A stretch of DNA of 64,000 nucleotides from NCBI GenBank assembly GCA_900318275.1, contig ONJY01000010.1:1-64000 (forward strand), written 5' to 3'. The DNA comes from an uncultured Bacteroidales bacterium. GTDB lineage: Bacteria > Bacteroidota > Bacteroidia > Bacteroidales > P3. This document shows positions 49,813-60,601 of the stretch, one piece after another; position 1 is the first letter of the stretch; each line of letters begins with the position of its first letter. The translations under genes were made by a program, and so were the position numbers. A model generated the notes under the pieces. The model was given only the letters and a program-made list of their open reading frames with translations, ran no database searches and was not told the origin of the DNA.

Positions 49813-50340
49813 ATGAAAAAGATACTGACACTTGTCGCCGGGATTATGCTTCTGGCTGCCTGCAGCACCCCCGACAGAGAAAAAGAGCTCAGCAACATTG
49901 CAGAACACGAACAGATGCTTTCGGCCATAGACGTAAGCAGCGACGACGACGCAGCCATAGAACTGCTTGGTCTCTACCGCAAGTTCGCCGCCGACTTCCC
50001 CGAAGACAGCCTGGCACCTGCCTACATGACCAAAGCGGCAGACCTCTGCATAAACCTTGGCAAGAGCGATGAGGCTGTAGCGTTGCTCGACAGCGTCATA
50101 AACCTCTACCCAGGCTACGATGACATCGCCGGATGCTACTTCCTGAAGGGATATGCCTACGAAAATGCAGAACACTATGAAGAAGCCAAAGAGGCTTACA
50201 CATACTTCGTGGAGAACTATCCCGAACACTACCTGGCAGCAGACACGAAGGTCATGCTCAACTATATAGGCATGAACCCCGAAGAGATGTTTGACGCCAT
50301 CATGGCCAACGCCACCGACCAGAACCTGGCACAAGAATGA
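49813..50340 (+). CDS. TPR lipoprotein (BamD/YbgF-like)
   Basis: A 175-residue lipoprotein with the lipobox LLAAC (Cys17). Residues 45-160 form helical pairs of TPR type (AIELLGLYRKFAADFPEDSLAPAYMTKAADLC, SDEAVALLDSVINLYPG, HYEEAKEAYTYFVENYPEH). It is likely a scaffold in the periplasm or at the outer membrane. Translation of the PPDK-like gene is coupled by a 4-base overlap. Confidence 0.8.
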   Translation: MKKILTLVAGIMLLAACSTPDREKELSNIAEHEQMLSAIDVSSDDDAAIELLGLYRKFAADFPEDSLAPAYMTKAADLCINLGKSDEAVALLDSVINLYPGYDDIAGCYFLKGYAYENAEHYEEAKEAYTYFVENYPEHYLAADTKVMLNYIGMNPEEMFDAIMANATDQNLAQE

Positions 50341-52985
50341 AAGTAGAGTCGTTCCGCATAAGAGCCAGCTACCCTAACTACTACATGGTCAACCTCTACG
50401 CCAAAGAGGGGCGTGAGATATTCAACCATGACAACGAAGAACCAGACAACAAGCTGGAGGGCAACAAACCCGGCACGGTGATATACCACCCTGCCGGAGA
50501 GCCGGAAAGTGTGCGGGAACTGCCGCCCAGATGGTACGACATGTACCGCCTTTTGCGCTTGTCAGGACGCGAGCGCAAAAGATACCTTGAGATGCTGCTT
50601 GAGGAGCATGAGTCAAGTGTGGAGCCGACGGCCCTGAAGATGATGCGCGACGAGTTTCGCAACGAATGCCAGCGCTATGTGGAACGACATCCTCTTATAG
50701 AGAACGAATACCTAATAACCACCCTCTCCAAAGGCGAGTTTACCGACGACGGCATAAGCTACAAGGGGCGCATGCTGCTCGACCTGACCCGCAACTGCTA
50801 TCCAGTACCCGACTTCTGCATCCTTACCTCCAAGGCATTCAATCACCCCGAGATGATGCCGACTCTGGTAGAAGACGCCATGAGCAACCTGGAGACCATG
50901 ACCAACTGCCGTCTTGGCGACAGCCATACACCCCTTGTCTTCGCCATACGTTGCGCTATGCCCCAGTACATTCCCGGCCTGATGCCTACGCTGCTGAACA
51001 TCGGCGTTACACGGACGGCGTACGAAGCGCTGCTCAACATGTATGACGACAGCATGGCCAACCGCGTATACCTAAGCACGCTGCACTCCATCGCCGAGAT
51101 GCTCGGCATAGAACACCGCTACCAACGCTCGGACATAAGCCTAAGCACAAAGGAACAAGAGGAGCGAATATCAGACCTGGAACACCGCATCAACAGCATG
51201 GACCAGCGACTGCTTATTGACGCTCACTACCAAGCCCTGAAGCTGATACTGCATGTGCGCAACTTCTATGAGGAAAACTCCGACCTCATACTCACCTTCA
51301 TGCAGGGAAAGCAGGCCTTCCCAAGCTTCATATTGCAACGAATGGTGTGGACCATCGGCAACAACGGAAGTTACCCCGGAGTGCTTTACAGCCGCCATTC
51401 ACGTACCGGCAGCGGTAAACAGATTGAAAGTTATCGCAACATCTTCGGCGAAGAAATCATGACCGGCGACGTCACCACAGAAGACCTGGCTTACCACGAC
51501 CGCAACGAGATAAGGAACCAGTTCCCCGCCGTATATCATTTCGACCCCTTGCTCAAGAAGCTTGAAGCCCGCTATAAAACGCCTGTGACCATTGAGTTTG
51601 CCGTAGAGACAAGACCTCACCAGTTGAGCCTTTTCTCAGTATTACAGCTCAACGCCTCGGAAATGACCGGACGTGCAGCATTGGTGTCGGCCATAAACCT
51701 TAAAAACGAAGGGCATATTGACGACATCCACGTCATGGACCTTATAAAGCCTTATCATCTAAGACAGATTGTATCGGCATCCATCGACGACAAATCCCTC
51801 ACCAAGCTGCAGTTTTTCGGTCACGGCCTCAGCGTGCTGCCTCGCACCGCCATCTCGGCCCGGCTATGCTTCTCTATAGGCAAAGCCCGAGAGCTCAAAG
51901 CCAAAGGACATAATGTCTGTCTCTGCCAAGAGCACTTCGTGCCGGAAGACACAATAACCCTCAACGAAGTCGATGCCATATTGAGCATGATGCCCGCCGC
52001 CATCCACGTTGTAACAGCATGCCGCGGATACGGCATACCAGCATTCATGGACCTGCACGCCTACGGCATCAGGATTGAAGGCAACGCCATTGTCAACCAG
52101 AACGGTGCCAGCATCGAGGAAGGTGACACGCTGACTGTCAGCTCGCGGAGACAGAGCCTATACAAAGGCGAGGCCGACTATAGACCCGCCCGCTTCACCA
52201 AATACCTGCAAGGAGCGCCCGTCGAGCTGTCGCCCGAAGAGAAAGAATTCTTTGAAGAGATGAAGGTGGCATACCTTCAGTATCAGCGCATCGTCAACTC
52301 ACAACAGGCACTATATATCACCGACATCAACAAGCTTGCCAGACTTATACGCTGCGACCTGCAGGACAAGCCCAAGAAGGCTGCCGACATAGTGAACAGC
52401 TGGTATGAAGCACGTCCCGACGACTATATCGACGGTGTGCTGCAGAGCCGCATGGGCGACCATAACGACCAGAGCCGTCTGTTCAACCTACTGACAACTG
52501 AGCGCAAGACAGACTTCTTCCGTCGTATACACAAGGCCTGCGTCGCAAAGGGAATATCCGGACTCACCGCAGGCAGTTTCATGATTGGACGCTTCACAGC
52601 AAGGCCGTTGCCCCTTAAGATGTGGGAGACCCTTGAAGACGACGTCATCGCCTTCCTGCTCAACGAATACGTGCTATACGAGAAATATCAACAGGTGCTT
52701 CAGGAAGTAGGAGAGATAAAACTGGCACGTGCACATAGTCGCATCGAGACCGAAGGCATCGACAACATGGTGCTACGCAACTTCGACTTAAGCAACTTTA
52801 TACCTCTCCTTTACGCCAACCGCAACTGGGAGCTTATCTCCTATGCCCTTGAGCGTATGGAACACCAGGACAACACCCACTTGCTTGTGGAAATGCTCAA
52901 CAAACCACTCGAAGAGATATTTGACATGAGCACACCATGGAAGCGGGCTTTTGTGGAAGACATACTGAAAAACGCCGAGAAATAA
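50337..52985 (+). CDS. Divergent pyruvate phosphate dikinase-like protein lacking the PEP barrel
   Basis: An 882-residue protein. A long N-terminal part (130-480) has PPDK-like nucleotide-domain echoes: SYKGRMLLDLTRNCYPVPDFCILTS, IRCAMPQYIPGLMPTLLNIGVT, PGVLYSRHSRTGSGK and VTIEFAVETR. The swivelling phosphohistidine-like domain follows (500-600): FGHGLSVLPRTAISARLCF, then PAAIHVVTACRGYGIPAFMD with His557 at the place of the PPDK phosphohistidine. The rest (640-882) is alpha-helical and shows none of the TIM-barrel motifs of PPDK or PpsA. It could be a phosphotransfer or regulatory protein. Co-operonic with ruvX, def and the TPR lipoprotein. Confidence 0.65.
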   Translation: MKVESFRIRASYPNYYMVNLYAKEGREIFNHDNEEPDNKLEGNKPGTVIYHPAGEPESVRELPPRWYDMYRLLRLSGRERKRYLEMLLEEHESSVEPTALKMMRDEFRNECQRYVERHPLIENEYLITTLSKGEFTDDGISYKGRMLLDLTRNCYPVPDFCILTSKAFNHPEMMPTLVEDAMSNLETMTNCRLGDSHTPLVFAIRCAMPQYIPGLMPTLLNIGVTRTAYEALLNMYDDSMANRVYLSTLHSIAEMLGIEHRYQRSDISLSTKEQEERISDLEHRINSMDQRLLIDAHYQALKLILHVRNFYEENSDLILTFMQGKQAFPSFILQRMVWTIGNNGSYPGVLYSRHSRTGSGKQIESYRNIFGEEIMTGDVTTEDLAYHDRNEIRNQFPAVYHFDPLLKKLEARYKTPVTIEFAVETRPHQLSLFSVLQLNASEMTGRAALVSAINLKNEGHIDDIHVMDLIKPYHLRQIVSASIDDKSLTKLQFFGHGLSVLPRTAISARLCFSIGKARELKAKGHNVCLCQEHFVPEDTITLNEVDAILSMMPAAIHVVTACRGYGIPAFMDLHAYGIRIEGNAIVNQNGASIEEGDTLTVSSRRQSLYKGEADYRPARFTKYLQGAPVELSPEEKEFFEEMKVAYLQYQRIVNSQQALYITDINKLARLIRCDLQDKPKKAADIVNSWYEARPDDYIDGVLQSRMGDHNDQSRLFNLLTTERKTDFFRRIHKACVAKGISGLTAGSFMIGRFTARPLPLKMWETLEDDVIAFLLNEYVLYEKYQQVLQEVGEIKLARAHSRIETEGIDNMVLRNFDLSNFIPLLYANRNWELISYALERMEHQDNTHLLVEMLNKPLEEIFDMSTPWKRAFVEDILKNAEK

Positions 52986-52992
52986 CCGGGCG

Positions 52993-54060
52993 TCAATCCC
53001 CTTTTATCCTGATACCGTAGCACAACTCGATGAACTCGACCATCCCTGCGTGTGCGTTGAGGGCAACCCCCACATAGTTGTTGCCGAAGTTGTAATACAC
53101 TCCCAAGCGCTCATAGAAGTTGATATATACGCATGGAGATGCCAGCAGCACAGGGCCTATTCCTCCTTTTAGGCTCAAAGCCCCCCAGAAGCCTTCGAGA
53201 TAAGCCAGCGCACTCACATAGCATGGTATAGCATAGTCAATCTTATACTCTTTCATAAAATCGGTATGCGTGCCATTATACCAAAAGTCGAGTGTGCCAC
53301 CTACGGCCACCACCGGGTCAAGGTAATACTGATAGTTCAGCGACAGATCATAGCATGGGTGAAGTCCTTCGACAAGCATGTCGCGCGACATGGCGAAACC
53401 TCCCTGGAAGGCGATATTAAACTCATTGCGATTGAACTCCGGCCTGGGCAGTAGGTCTTCGCCGATGCTCTCCTTGCCCATTTTGCCGATAAGGTACCCT
53501 ACCCCGAATTGCAGATAATTAAGACCCTTGTTCGGCCTATTCAGTAGGCCATTGCTTGAGTGGATGAATGAGAAATTTGCTGTAAGGCGGTCGGTGAAAT
53601 GGTAGTCGACACCCAGATTTATAAGGCAGCTCAGCAGAGTCGTTATGAATATATTGTCCTCGTCATGTGTAAAATACTTCGACTTAGTATAATACGAGAA
53701 GCCAAAGCCAAAGTGATAGTCGAGCTTCCTATTAAAAGGTCCCCTCACAAGATATTCCAAGCCAATCCGGTGTCCCGACATGCTCTGTGGAATATAGGCA
53801 AACGACAACTTCACCCCCATCAAGGGGTTGCGTCTACGCTGTATCCACCACAGATTCTCGTCACGACGATGGAACAATGCCACATCGCCACCTACTGTCC
53901 ACGCCGAATACTCCGGCATATTGAAGTTATTGGGGGTCATATATCCTCCGGTCAGCGACACCTCCCATAAGGTCTGTGCGCGCAAAACCTGAGGTGCTGC
54001 AGCCAGCATGACGACTACCGCCACCCTGCACAACAATCTGACGTCCCTTTTCTCCCCCAC
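52993..54060 (-). CDS. PagL-like lipid A 3-O-deacylase / acyloxyacyl hydrolase family protein
   Basis: A 355-residue outer-membrane protein with a signal peptide (to LRAQ, 29). The first half (30-190) is an eight-stranded-barrel-like domain that ends with FSFIHSSNGLLNRPNKGLNYLQFGVGY; His167-Ser168 is the catalytic pair of PagL, and the downstream Asn/Gly pattern fits. The second half (200-355) repeats the barrel pattern with shorter strands and no catalytic pair. It would remove an acyl chain from lipid A. It is convergent with the PPDK-like gene, 7 bases away, and 1 base from ligA. Confidence 0.75.
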   Translation of the reverse strand: MGEKRDVRLLCRVAVVVMLAAAPQVLRAQTLWEVSLTGGYMTPNNFNMPEYSAWTVGGDVALFHRRDENLWWIQRRRNPLMGVKLSFAYIPQSMSGHRIGLEYLVRGPFNRKLDYHFGFGFSYYTKSKYFTHDEDNIFITTLLSCLINLGVDYHFTDRLTANFSFIHSSNGLLNRPNKGLNYLQFGVGYLIGKMGKESIGEDLLPRPEFNRNEFNIAFQGGFAMSRDMLVEGLHPCYDLSLNYQYYLDPVVAVGGTLDFWYNGTHTDFMKEYKIDYAIPCYVSALAYLEGFWGALSLKGGIGPVLLASPCVYINFYERLGVYYNFGNNYVGVALNAHAGMVEFIELCYGIRIKGD

Positions 54061-54061
54061 T

Positions 54062-56864
<2,803 letters not shown>

Positions 56865-56868
<4 letters not shown>

Positions 56869-57497
56869 AAGTCTATGTTAGGAAACAATTTGCGCATGGC
56901 CAGCATCGAGGGATTTTCCTGCAGCATGGCCTTATACTTCTCGTCGGGCGAATAAATCACCTCGTCCTTGCCCACAAAGAGCTGGTTCACCTTGCAGTCG
57001 AGCATCCTCATGCCCGTCTTGGCGCGCAACGCCTCGAGCACATCTGTCTTGTGGGGCTTGAAGTCCTCGTGGAAATAGGTGGTCTGGGCGTCAATCTCTA
57101 TCGTGCCGTGCTGCTCGCCGAGCTTCACTGTGGCGTCCTTCATCAGTTCGGTCAACTGCAGCTCCATGGCCACCTCGTTCCAATAGCGCTCCAGGTCCTC
57201 CTGCGTCAACTGCTTGACCTCGGCCTTCAGCTTCGGCATGGTAGCCTTCACGGGTGCCGCTGCGGCTATCGATATGGAGCCTGCAAGCAGCGACTTGCCC
57301 TGTGGCGGCGGTGCCGTCGGCGCCGGAGCCGCCTTTGCGGCAGGGGATGCTACGGGCCGTTGGGCCTGGGCAACGGCAGGTTGTGCCTGCGGCGCAACGG
57401 GCGCGACAGGCTGTGCCGGCTCGACGGCAGGCGCTGCAGGCTTAGATACCTGCGGCTGCTGCGGGGGTTCTATGTCTGCCTTAGAGCCCCTTGCAAT
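56865..57497 (-). pseudogene. dnaX: dnaX 3' part: tau-type linker and C-terminal domain after an in-frame TAG
   Basis: In the same frame as the dnaX gene upstream, and separated from it only by the TAG at 57500-57498, there are 82 open codons that encode a Pro/Ala/Gln-rich linker (IEPPQQPQVSKPAAPAVEP, then PVAPVAPQAQPAVAQAQ) and, from about 57251, a folded domain (LKAEVKQLTQEDLERYWNEVAMELQ, KVNQLFVGKDEVIYSPDEKYKAMLQENPSM) that resembles the C-terminal domain of Bacteroidota DnaX tau. A GTG at 57251 could start a separate 128-residue protein. Codon use is intact and the stop overlaps dapF, so the part looks conserved and not decayed. See the finding on readthrough. Confidence 0.75.
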
Positions 57498-58601
57498 CTA
57501 TGTCTGCGGCAGCGTCACCGACGCCAGCCGCATCAGGCATATCTCTACAAACAGATTCTTGTTGTTGGCCTCGCGGAAGCGGAACTCGTAGTCGCTTGCC
57601 GTGCCGAGCCACCCGAGCAGCAACGGCAGCCCGCACTGCTGGGCCTGCTGGCCGTAGCGCTGGCGCAGGGCGTCGCCGCCCTCTATCAACTGCAGCGTCT
57701 GCGGGTCGAGGCTCACCATCAGGTTGCGCAAGTGCTCGCACAGCCCCGTGAGGAAATGCTGACCGCCGAAACCCTTGGCAATCACCTCGCGGTAGAGCAG
57801 CAAGGCGCCGCTGATGTTGCCCGAACGCATGAAGTCAACCAGACGGAAATAGTACTCTTCGTCCAGCAGGTTGAGGTTTTCCAGACAGCCTTGGCGCGTC
57901 AGGTTGGCGCCGGTGAAGTTCACCAGCTGGTCGAAGGTGCTCAGCGCGTCGCGCATGCCGCCTTCGGCCTTGCGGGCTATAAGCTCCAAAGCGCCGTCCT
58001 CGTACTTCACCCCCTCGCTGTCGGCCACATAGCGCAGGTGTTCCACAATGTCGGCAACCTCTATGCGCTTGAAGTCGAACACCTGGCAACGGCTCAATAT
58101 AGTGGGTATAATCTTGTGCTTCTCGGTGGTGGCAAGGATGAACTTGGCGTATGCCGGCGGTTCCTCAAGGGTCTTCAGGAAAGCGTTGAAGGCCGCCTGG
58201 CTCAGCATGTGCACCTCGTCGATGATGTAGACCTTGTAACGGCCCGTCTGCGGCGGTATATAGACCTGCTTCACCAACTCGCGTATGTCATCGACGGAGT
58301 TGTTGCTGGCCGCGTCGAGCTCGAAGATGCTCATCGACGCACCATCGTTGAAGGCGCGGCAGCTCTCGCACTCGTTGCAGGCCTCGCCGTCGGCCGTCAG
58401 ATGCTCGCAGTTGATAGTCTTGGCCAGGATGCGGGCGCAGGTGGTCTTGCCCACGCCGCGCGGACCGCAGAAGAGGAACGCCTGCGGCAGCTGGCCGGTG
58501 CGGATGGCATTCTTCAGCGTCTGCGTGATATGCTGCTGCCCAACAACGGTGGCGAACGTCGCCGGGCGGTACTTACGTGCTGATACAACGAAGTTTTCCA
58601 T
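57498..58601 (-). CDS. dnaX: DNA polymerase III gamma/tau subunit, N-terminal (gamma-like) part
   Basis: 367 residues with clamp-loader domains I-III. Walker A is GPRGVGKTT (46-54), the zinc site is formed by Cys65, Cys75, Cys78 and Cys81 (CEHLTADGEACNECESC), Walker B is YIIDEVHML, the sensor/arginine-finger region has LSRCQVFDF, and domain III ends with RLASVTLPQT just before the TAG. This short form alone is the length of E. coli gamma without its last part. ATP-driven loading of the beta clamp is its role. Promoter box TATCTTTG at 58634-58627. Confidence 0.93.
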   Translation of the reverse strand: MENFVVSARKYRPATFATVVGQQHITQTLKNAIRTGQLPQAFLFCGPRGVGKTTCARILAKTINCEHLTADGEACNECESCRAFNDGASMSIFELDAASNNSVDDIRELVKQVYIPPQTGRYKVYIIDEVHMLSQAAFNAFLKTLEEPPAYAKFILATTEKHKIIPTILSRCQVFDFKRIEVADIVEHLRYVADSEGVKYEDGALELIARKAEGGMRDALSTFDQLVNFTGANLTRQGCLENLNLLDEEYYFRLVDFMRSGNISGALLLYREVIAKGFGGQHFLTGLCEHLRNLMVSLDPQTLQLIEGGDALRQRYGQQAQQCGLPLLLGWLGTASDYEFRFREANNKNLFVEICLMRLASVTLPQT

Positions 58602-58626
58602 TTCTACCTACAATAATTTTTAAATG

Positions 58627-58634
58627 CAAAGATA
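58627..58634 (-). promoter_or_regulatory. Promoter -7 box for the dnaX-dapF-ligA operon
   Basis: TATCTTTG on the minus strand, 26 bases before the dnaX ATG. Confidence 0.55.
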
Positions 58635-58668
58635 CGAAAAAAAATCAAAAGTCATCATACTAAATTCC

Positions 58669-59277
58669 TTATTCCACACTTCCACCGCAGTAGCCGTTAT
58701 CGTCAATCTCGTTTTCAGGCACATAGACGTAGAGGCTGACGGTGGTCCCGTCTATCAGCACCCCGTCAATCTTGTATTCCAATGCCTCATGGCTGAGGGT
58801 AACATCCAATGTACCACTGGCGAAGACCGTGCTTCCATCGTGAATATTCCCCTGCAAGGTGCCGTAGAAATAGCCACCGACATTACTCAGGCTGAAGTTC
58901 AGGACACGCTCGCCCGAGACGGCGAAATCATAGCCACCGTCGGGCGTAGCGTCGGTAAGGTCATAGTTTTTGCCCATGGAGAAGGGCAACGCATCGGCCG
59001 TAAAGAGATACAGCACATCGCCCTCCGGACAACGGCCCATAACGGTGTAGCGATCGTTTGGAGCCTTGAAGGCACTGCCCAGCAGCGGATACACGGTGTC
59101 GTTGACAACCAACTCGTTGCGATTAGCCGTAACTACCGCTGACCTGCCGGATTCAACCGGCCGAGGCGCAACCGACTCTCCCGTCCCGTCGGCTTTACTG
59201 CATGCTGCCATCAGCACCAGCGCCAAGAGAGCGAGACACATTCCCAGGCTCAATTTATTGGCGACAAACCTCTTCAT
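58669..59277 (-). CDS. Lipoprotein of unknown function
   Basis: A 202-residue protein with the lipobox LMAAC (Cys26). The mature part is beta-rich: NRNELVVNDTVYPLLGSAFKAPNDRY, FTADALPFSMGKNYDLTD, NVGGYFYGTLQGN, FASGTLDVTLSHEALEYKIDGVLIDGTTVSLYVYV. It looks like part of a family with the divergent lipoprotein at 59762, where similar beta patterns occur. Function unknown. It has a good promoter (59335-59367). Confidence 0.7.
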   Translation of the reverse strand: MKRFVANKLSLGMCLALLALVLMAACSKADGTGESVAPRPVESGRSAVVTANRNELVVNDTVYPLLGSAFKAPNDRYTVMGRCPEGDVLYLFTADALPFSMGKNYDLTDATPDGGYDFAVSGERVLNFSLSNVGGYFYGTLQGNIHDGSTVFASGTLDVTLSHEALEYKIDGVLIDGTTVSLYVYVPENEIDDNGYCGGSVE

Positions 59278-59334
59278 CGTTCTTTTGGATTAAATGACAA
59301 CTAATTAATATATATAGCATAATTTTTCACGCTG

Positions 59335-59367
59335 CAAAGATACACATTATTTTGTTTTCGGCACAAA
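59335..59367 (-). promoter_or_regulatory. Promoter of the 58669 lipoprotein gene
   Basis: TTTG (59367-59364), 21 bases, TATCTTTG (59342-59335) on the minus strand, 58 bases before the start codon. Confidence 0.65.
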
Positions 59368-59399
59368 AAAACTGTCCTGCAGCGACATATTTTTTTTCA

Positions 59400-59600
59400 C
59401 CCAACCGGTACGGTCCCCCTTCGGAGTCCCTACGTCAAAGTGGTGTAGTTGCGGCGTCATTCCTCCGACGCATCTACTGCCACCCCTACGGAGTCCCTTC
59501 GGCATTTCTTCCGTAGTATTTCAGTGTTCAACTGAAGAAGTATCGTTGATGTACTGAAGAACTGCCGTACTAACTCCGTACCGGAGGCATGAAAACAAGG
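59400..59600. repeat. Intergenic stretch with GC-rich inverted motifs
   Basis: The region 59278-59761 has no gene. Inside, CCCTTCGGAGTCCCTACG (59417-59434) and CCCCTACGGAGTCCCTTCGG (59472-59491) are near copies; the words CCGGTACGG and CCGTACCGG at 59404 and 59577 can pair. CCCCTTCGG words resemble the element at 15560/25618, but I could not show that it is a third copy. Confidence 0.4.
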
Positions 59601-59619
59601 GGGCAAAAACGAAAAAAAT

Positions 59620-59650
59620 TTTGCCATGTGCACAAATGTATGTACTTTTG
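59620..59650 (+). promoter_or_regulatory. Promoter of the NP-repeat lipoprotein
   Basis: TTTG (59620-59623), 19 bases, TACTTTTG (59643-59650). The 5' leader to the ATG at 59762 is about 105 bases. Confidence 0.7.
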
Positions 59651-59761
59651 CGCCGCAAAACGCATAAGCCGCAGGGCTGGTGACACGGGTTCTGCCCTGT
59701 CCAAGCGGCTGATTATTAAACCACAGAACCCACATTAACAAAACATATACATAGTATCATT

Positions 59762-60535
59762 ATGAAGAAAATGTTCAAAATGTTCGGCATCGCGCTGCTG
59801 GCATGCAGCCTGCTGACCGTGGCCTGCAGCAAGGACGAGGACACCACCACCACTACCACCACCAACAACGGTGGCAGCAACAACAATGGCGGCACCCCCA
59901 ATCCCAACCCGAATCCCAATCCTAACCCGAATCCTAATCCCAACCCTAATCCTAACCCCAACCCCAATCCTGATCCCAGCGATCCTAACCCCTCCGTGCC
60001 TCAGGGAACCATCACCGTAAAGTGGGACAACGTCACCAAGACAATGGGCAACTACATTGTAATGAATAGGGTACAGGGTACCACCACAACTCTTCAGATC
60101 GACCTCTTCGGTAGCCGTCGTATAGAGGGTGACAACACATTTGTCGAGCTTCCCCACTATTGCTTATTCCTCTATCAGCCTCAGGGCGGAAGCATGAACG
60201 TATACGGAGACTTCTGCACTGCTTACAGCGAGGAGATTAACAGCGATGCCCAGCATCAGGCAATGTTCACCGAGCTCGACCCGAGCGGTGACTTCTACAC
60301 CTTCACGGAACCAGACTACGTCTATGTCAGCCACTCCAACGCCAACTTCACATACAACTCACAGAACAAGACCGTGTCCGGCAGTGCCAACATTGTGTAC
60401 AAGAGCGTGTATGACGAGCGCACTGGTGTAGCAACCCCCGCACAGCACACACTCAGCGTCACCTTCAACAACTTCCCCGTCGCCACCATCGGCTGGGATG
60501 ACCAAGGGAGCAAAAAGATGATGATGCGCAAATAA
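59762..60535 (+). CDS. Lipoprotein with an Asn-Pro dipeptide repeat
   Basis: A 257-residue protein with the lipobox LTVAC (Cys22). A Thr run and Asn/Gly linker are followed by about 14 Asn-Pro dipeptides encoded by six-base repeats at about 59893-59976, which is typical of length-variable tracts at the cell surface. The rest is a beta-rich domain of about 175 residues (GTITVKWDNVTKTMGNYIVMN ... CLFLYQPQGGSMNVYGDF ... YNSQNKTVSGSANIVYKSVYDERTG). The family is not known to me. A strong terminator follows. Confidence 0.75.
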   Translation: MKKMFKMFGIALLACSLLTVACSKDEDTTTTTTTNNGGSNNNGGTPNPNPNPNPNPNPNPNPNPNPNPNPDPSDPNPSVPQGTITVKWDNVTKTMGNYIVMNRVQGTTTTLQIDLFGSRRIEGDNTFVELPHYCLFLYQPQGGSMNVYGDFCTAYSEEINSDAQHQAMFTELDPSGDFYTFTEPDYVYVSHSNANFTYNSQNKTVSGSANIVYKSVYDERTGVATPAQHTLSVTFNNFPVATIGWDDQGSKKMMMRK

Positions 60536-60556
60536 GCGAAAAGTCGCATAATAAAA

Positions 60557-60587
60557 AGCCACCCATGCATGTGGGTGGCTTTTTTTT
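60557..60587. terminator. Bidirectional terminator between the NP-repeat gene and folC
   Basis: An 8-bp stem (AGCCACCC/GGGTGGCT, 60557-60564 and 60573-60580) with A-run before and T-run (8) after, so it works on both strands. Confidence 0.9.
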
Positions 60588-60601
60588 GCTGCTGTCGGCG
60601 G

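Noticed and set aside
57498..57500. Genome-wide recoding of TAG as an amino acid
   Set aside because: Other genes in the window end normally at TAG (for example the PP2C phosphatase at 4497 and the HD protein at 6847), so TAG is a stop here in general.
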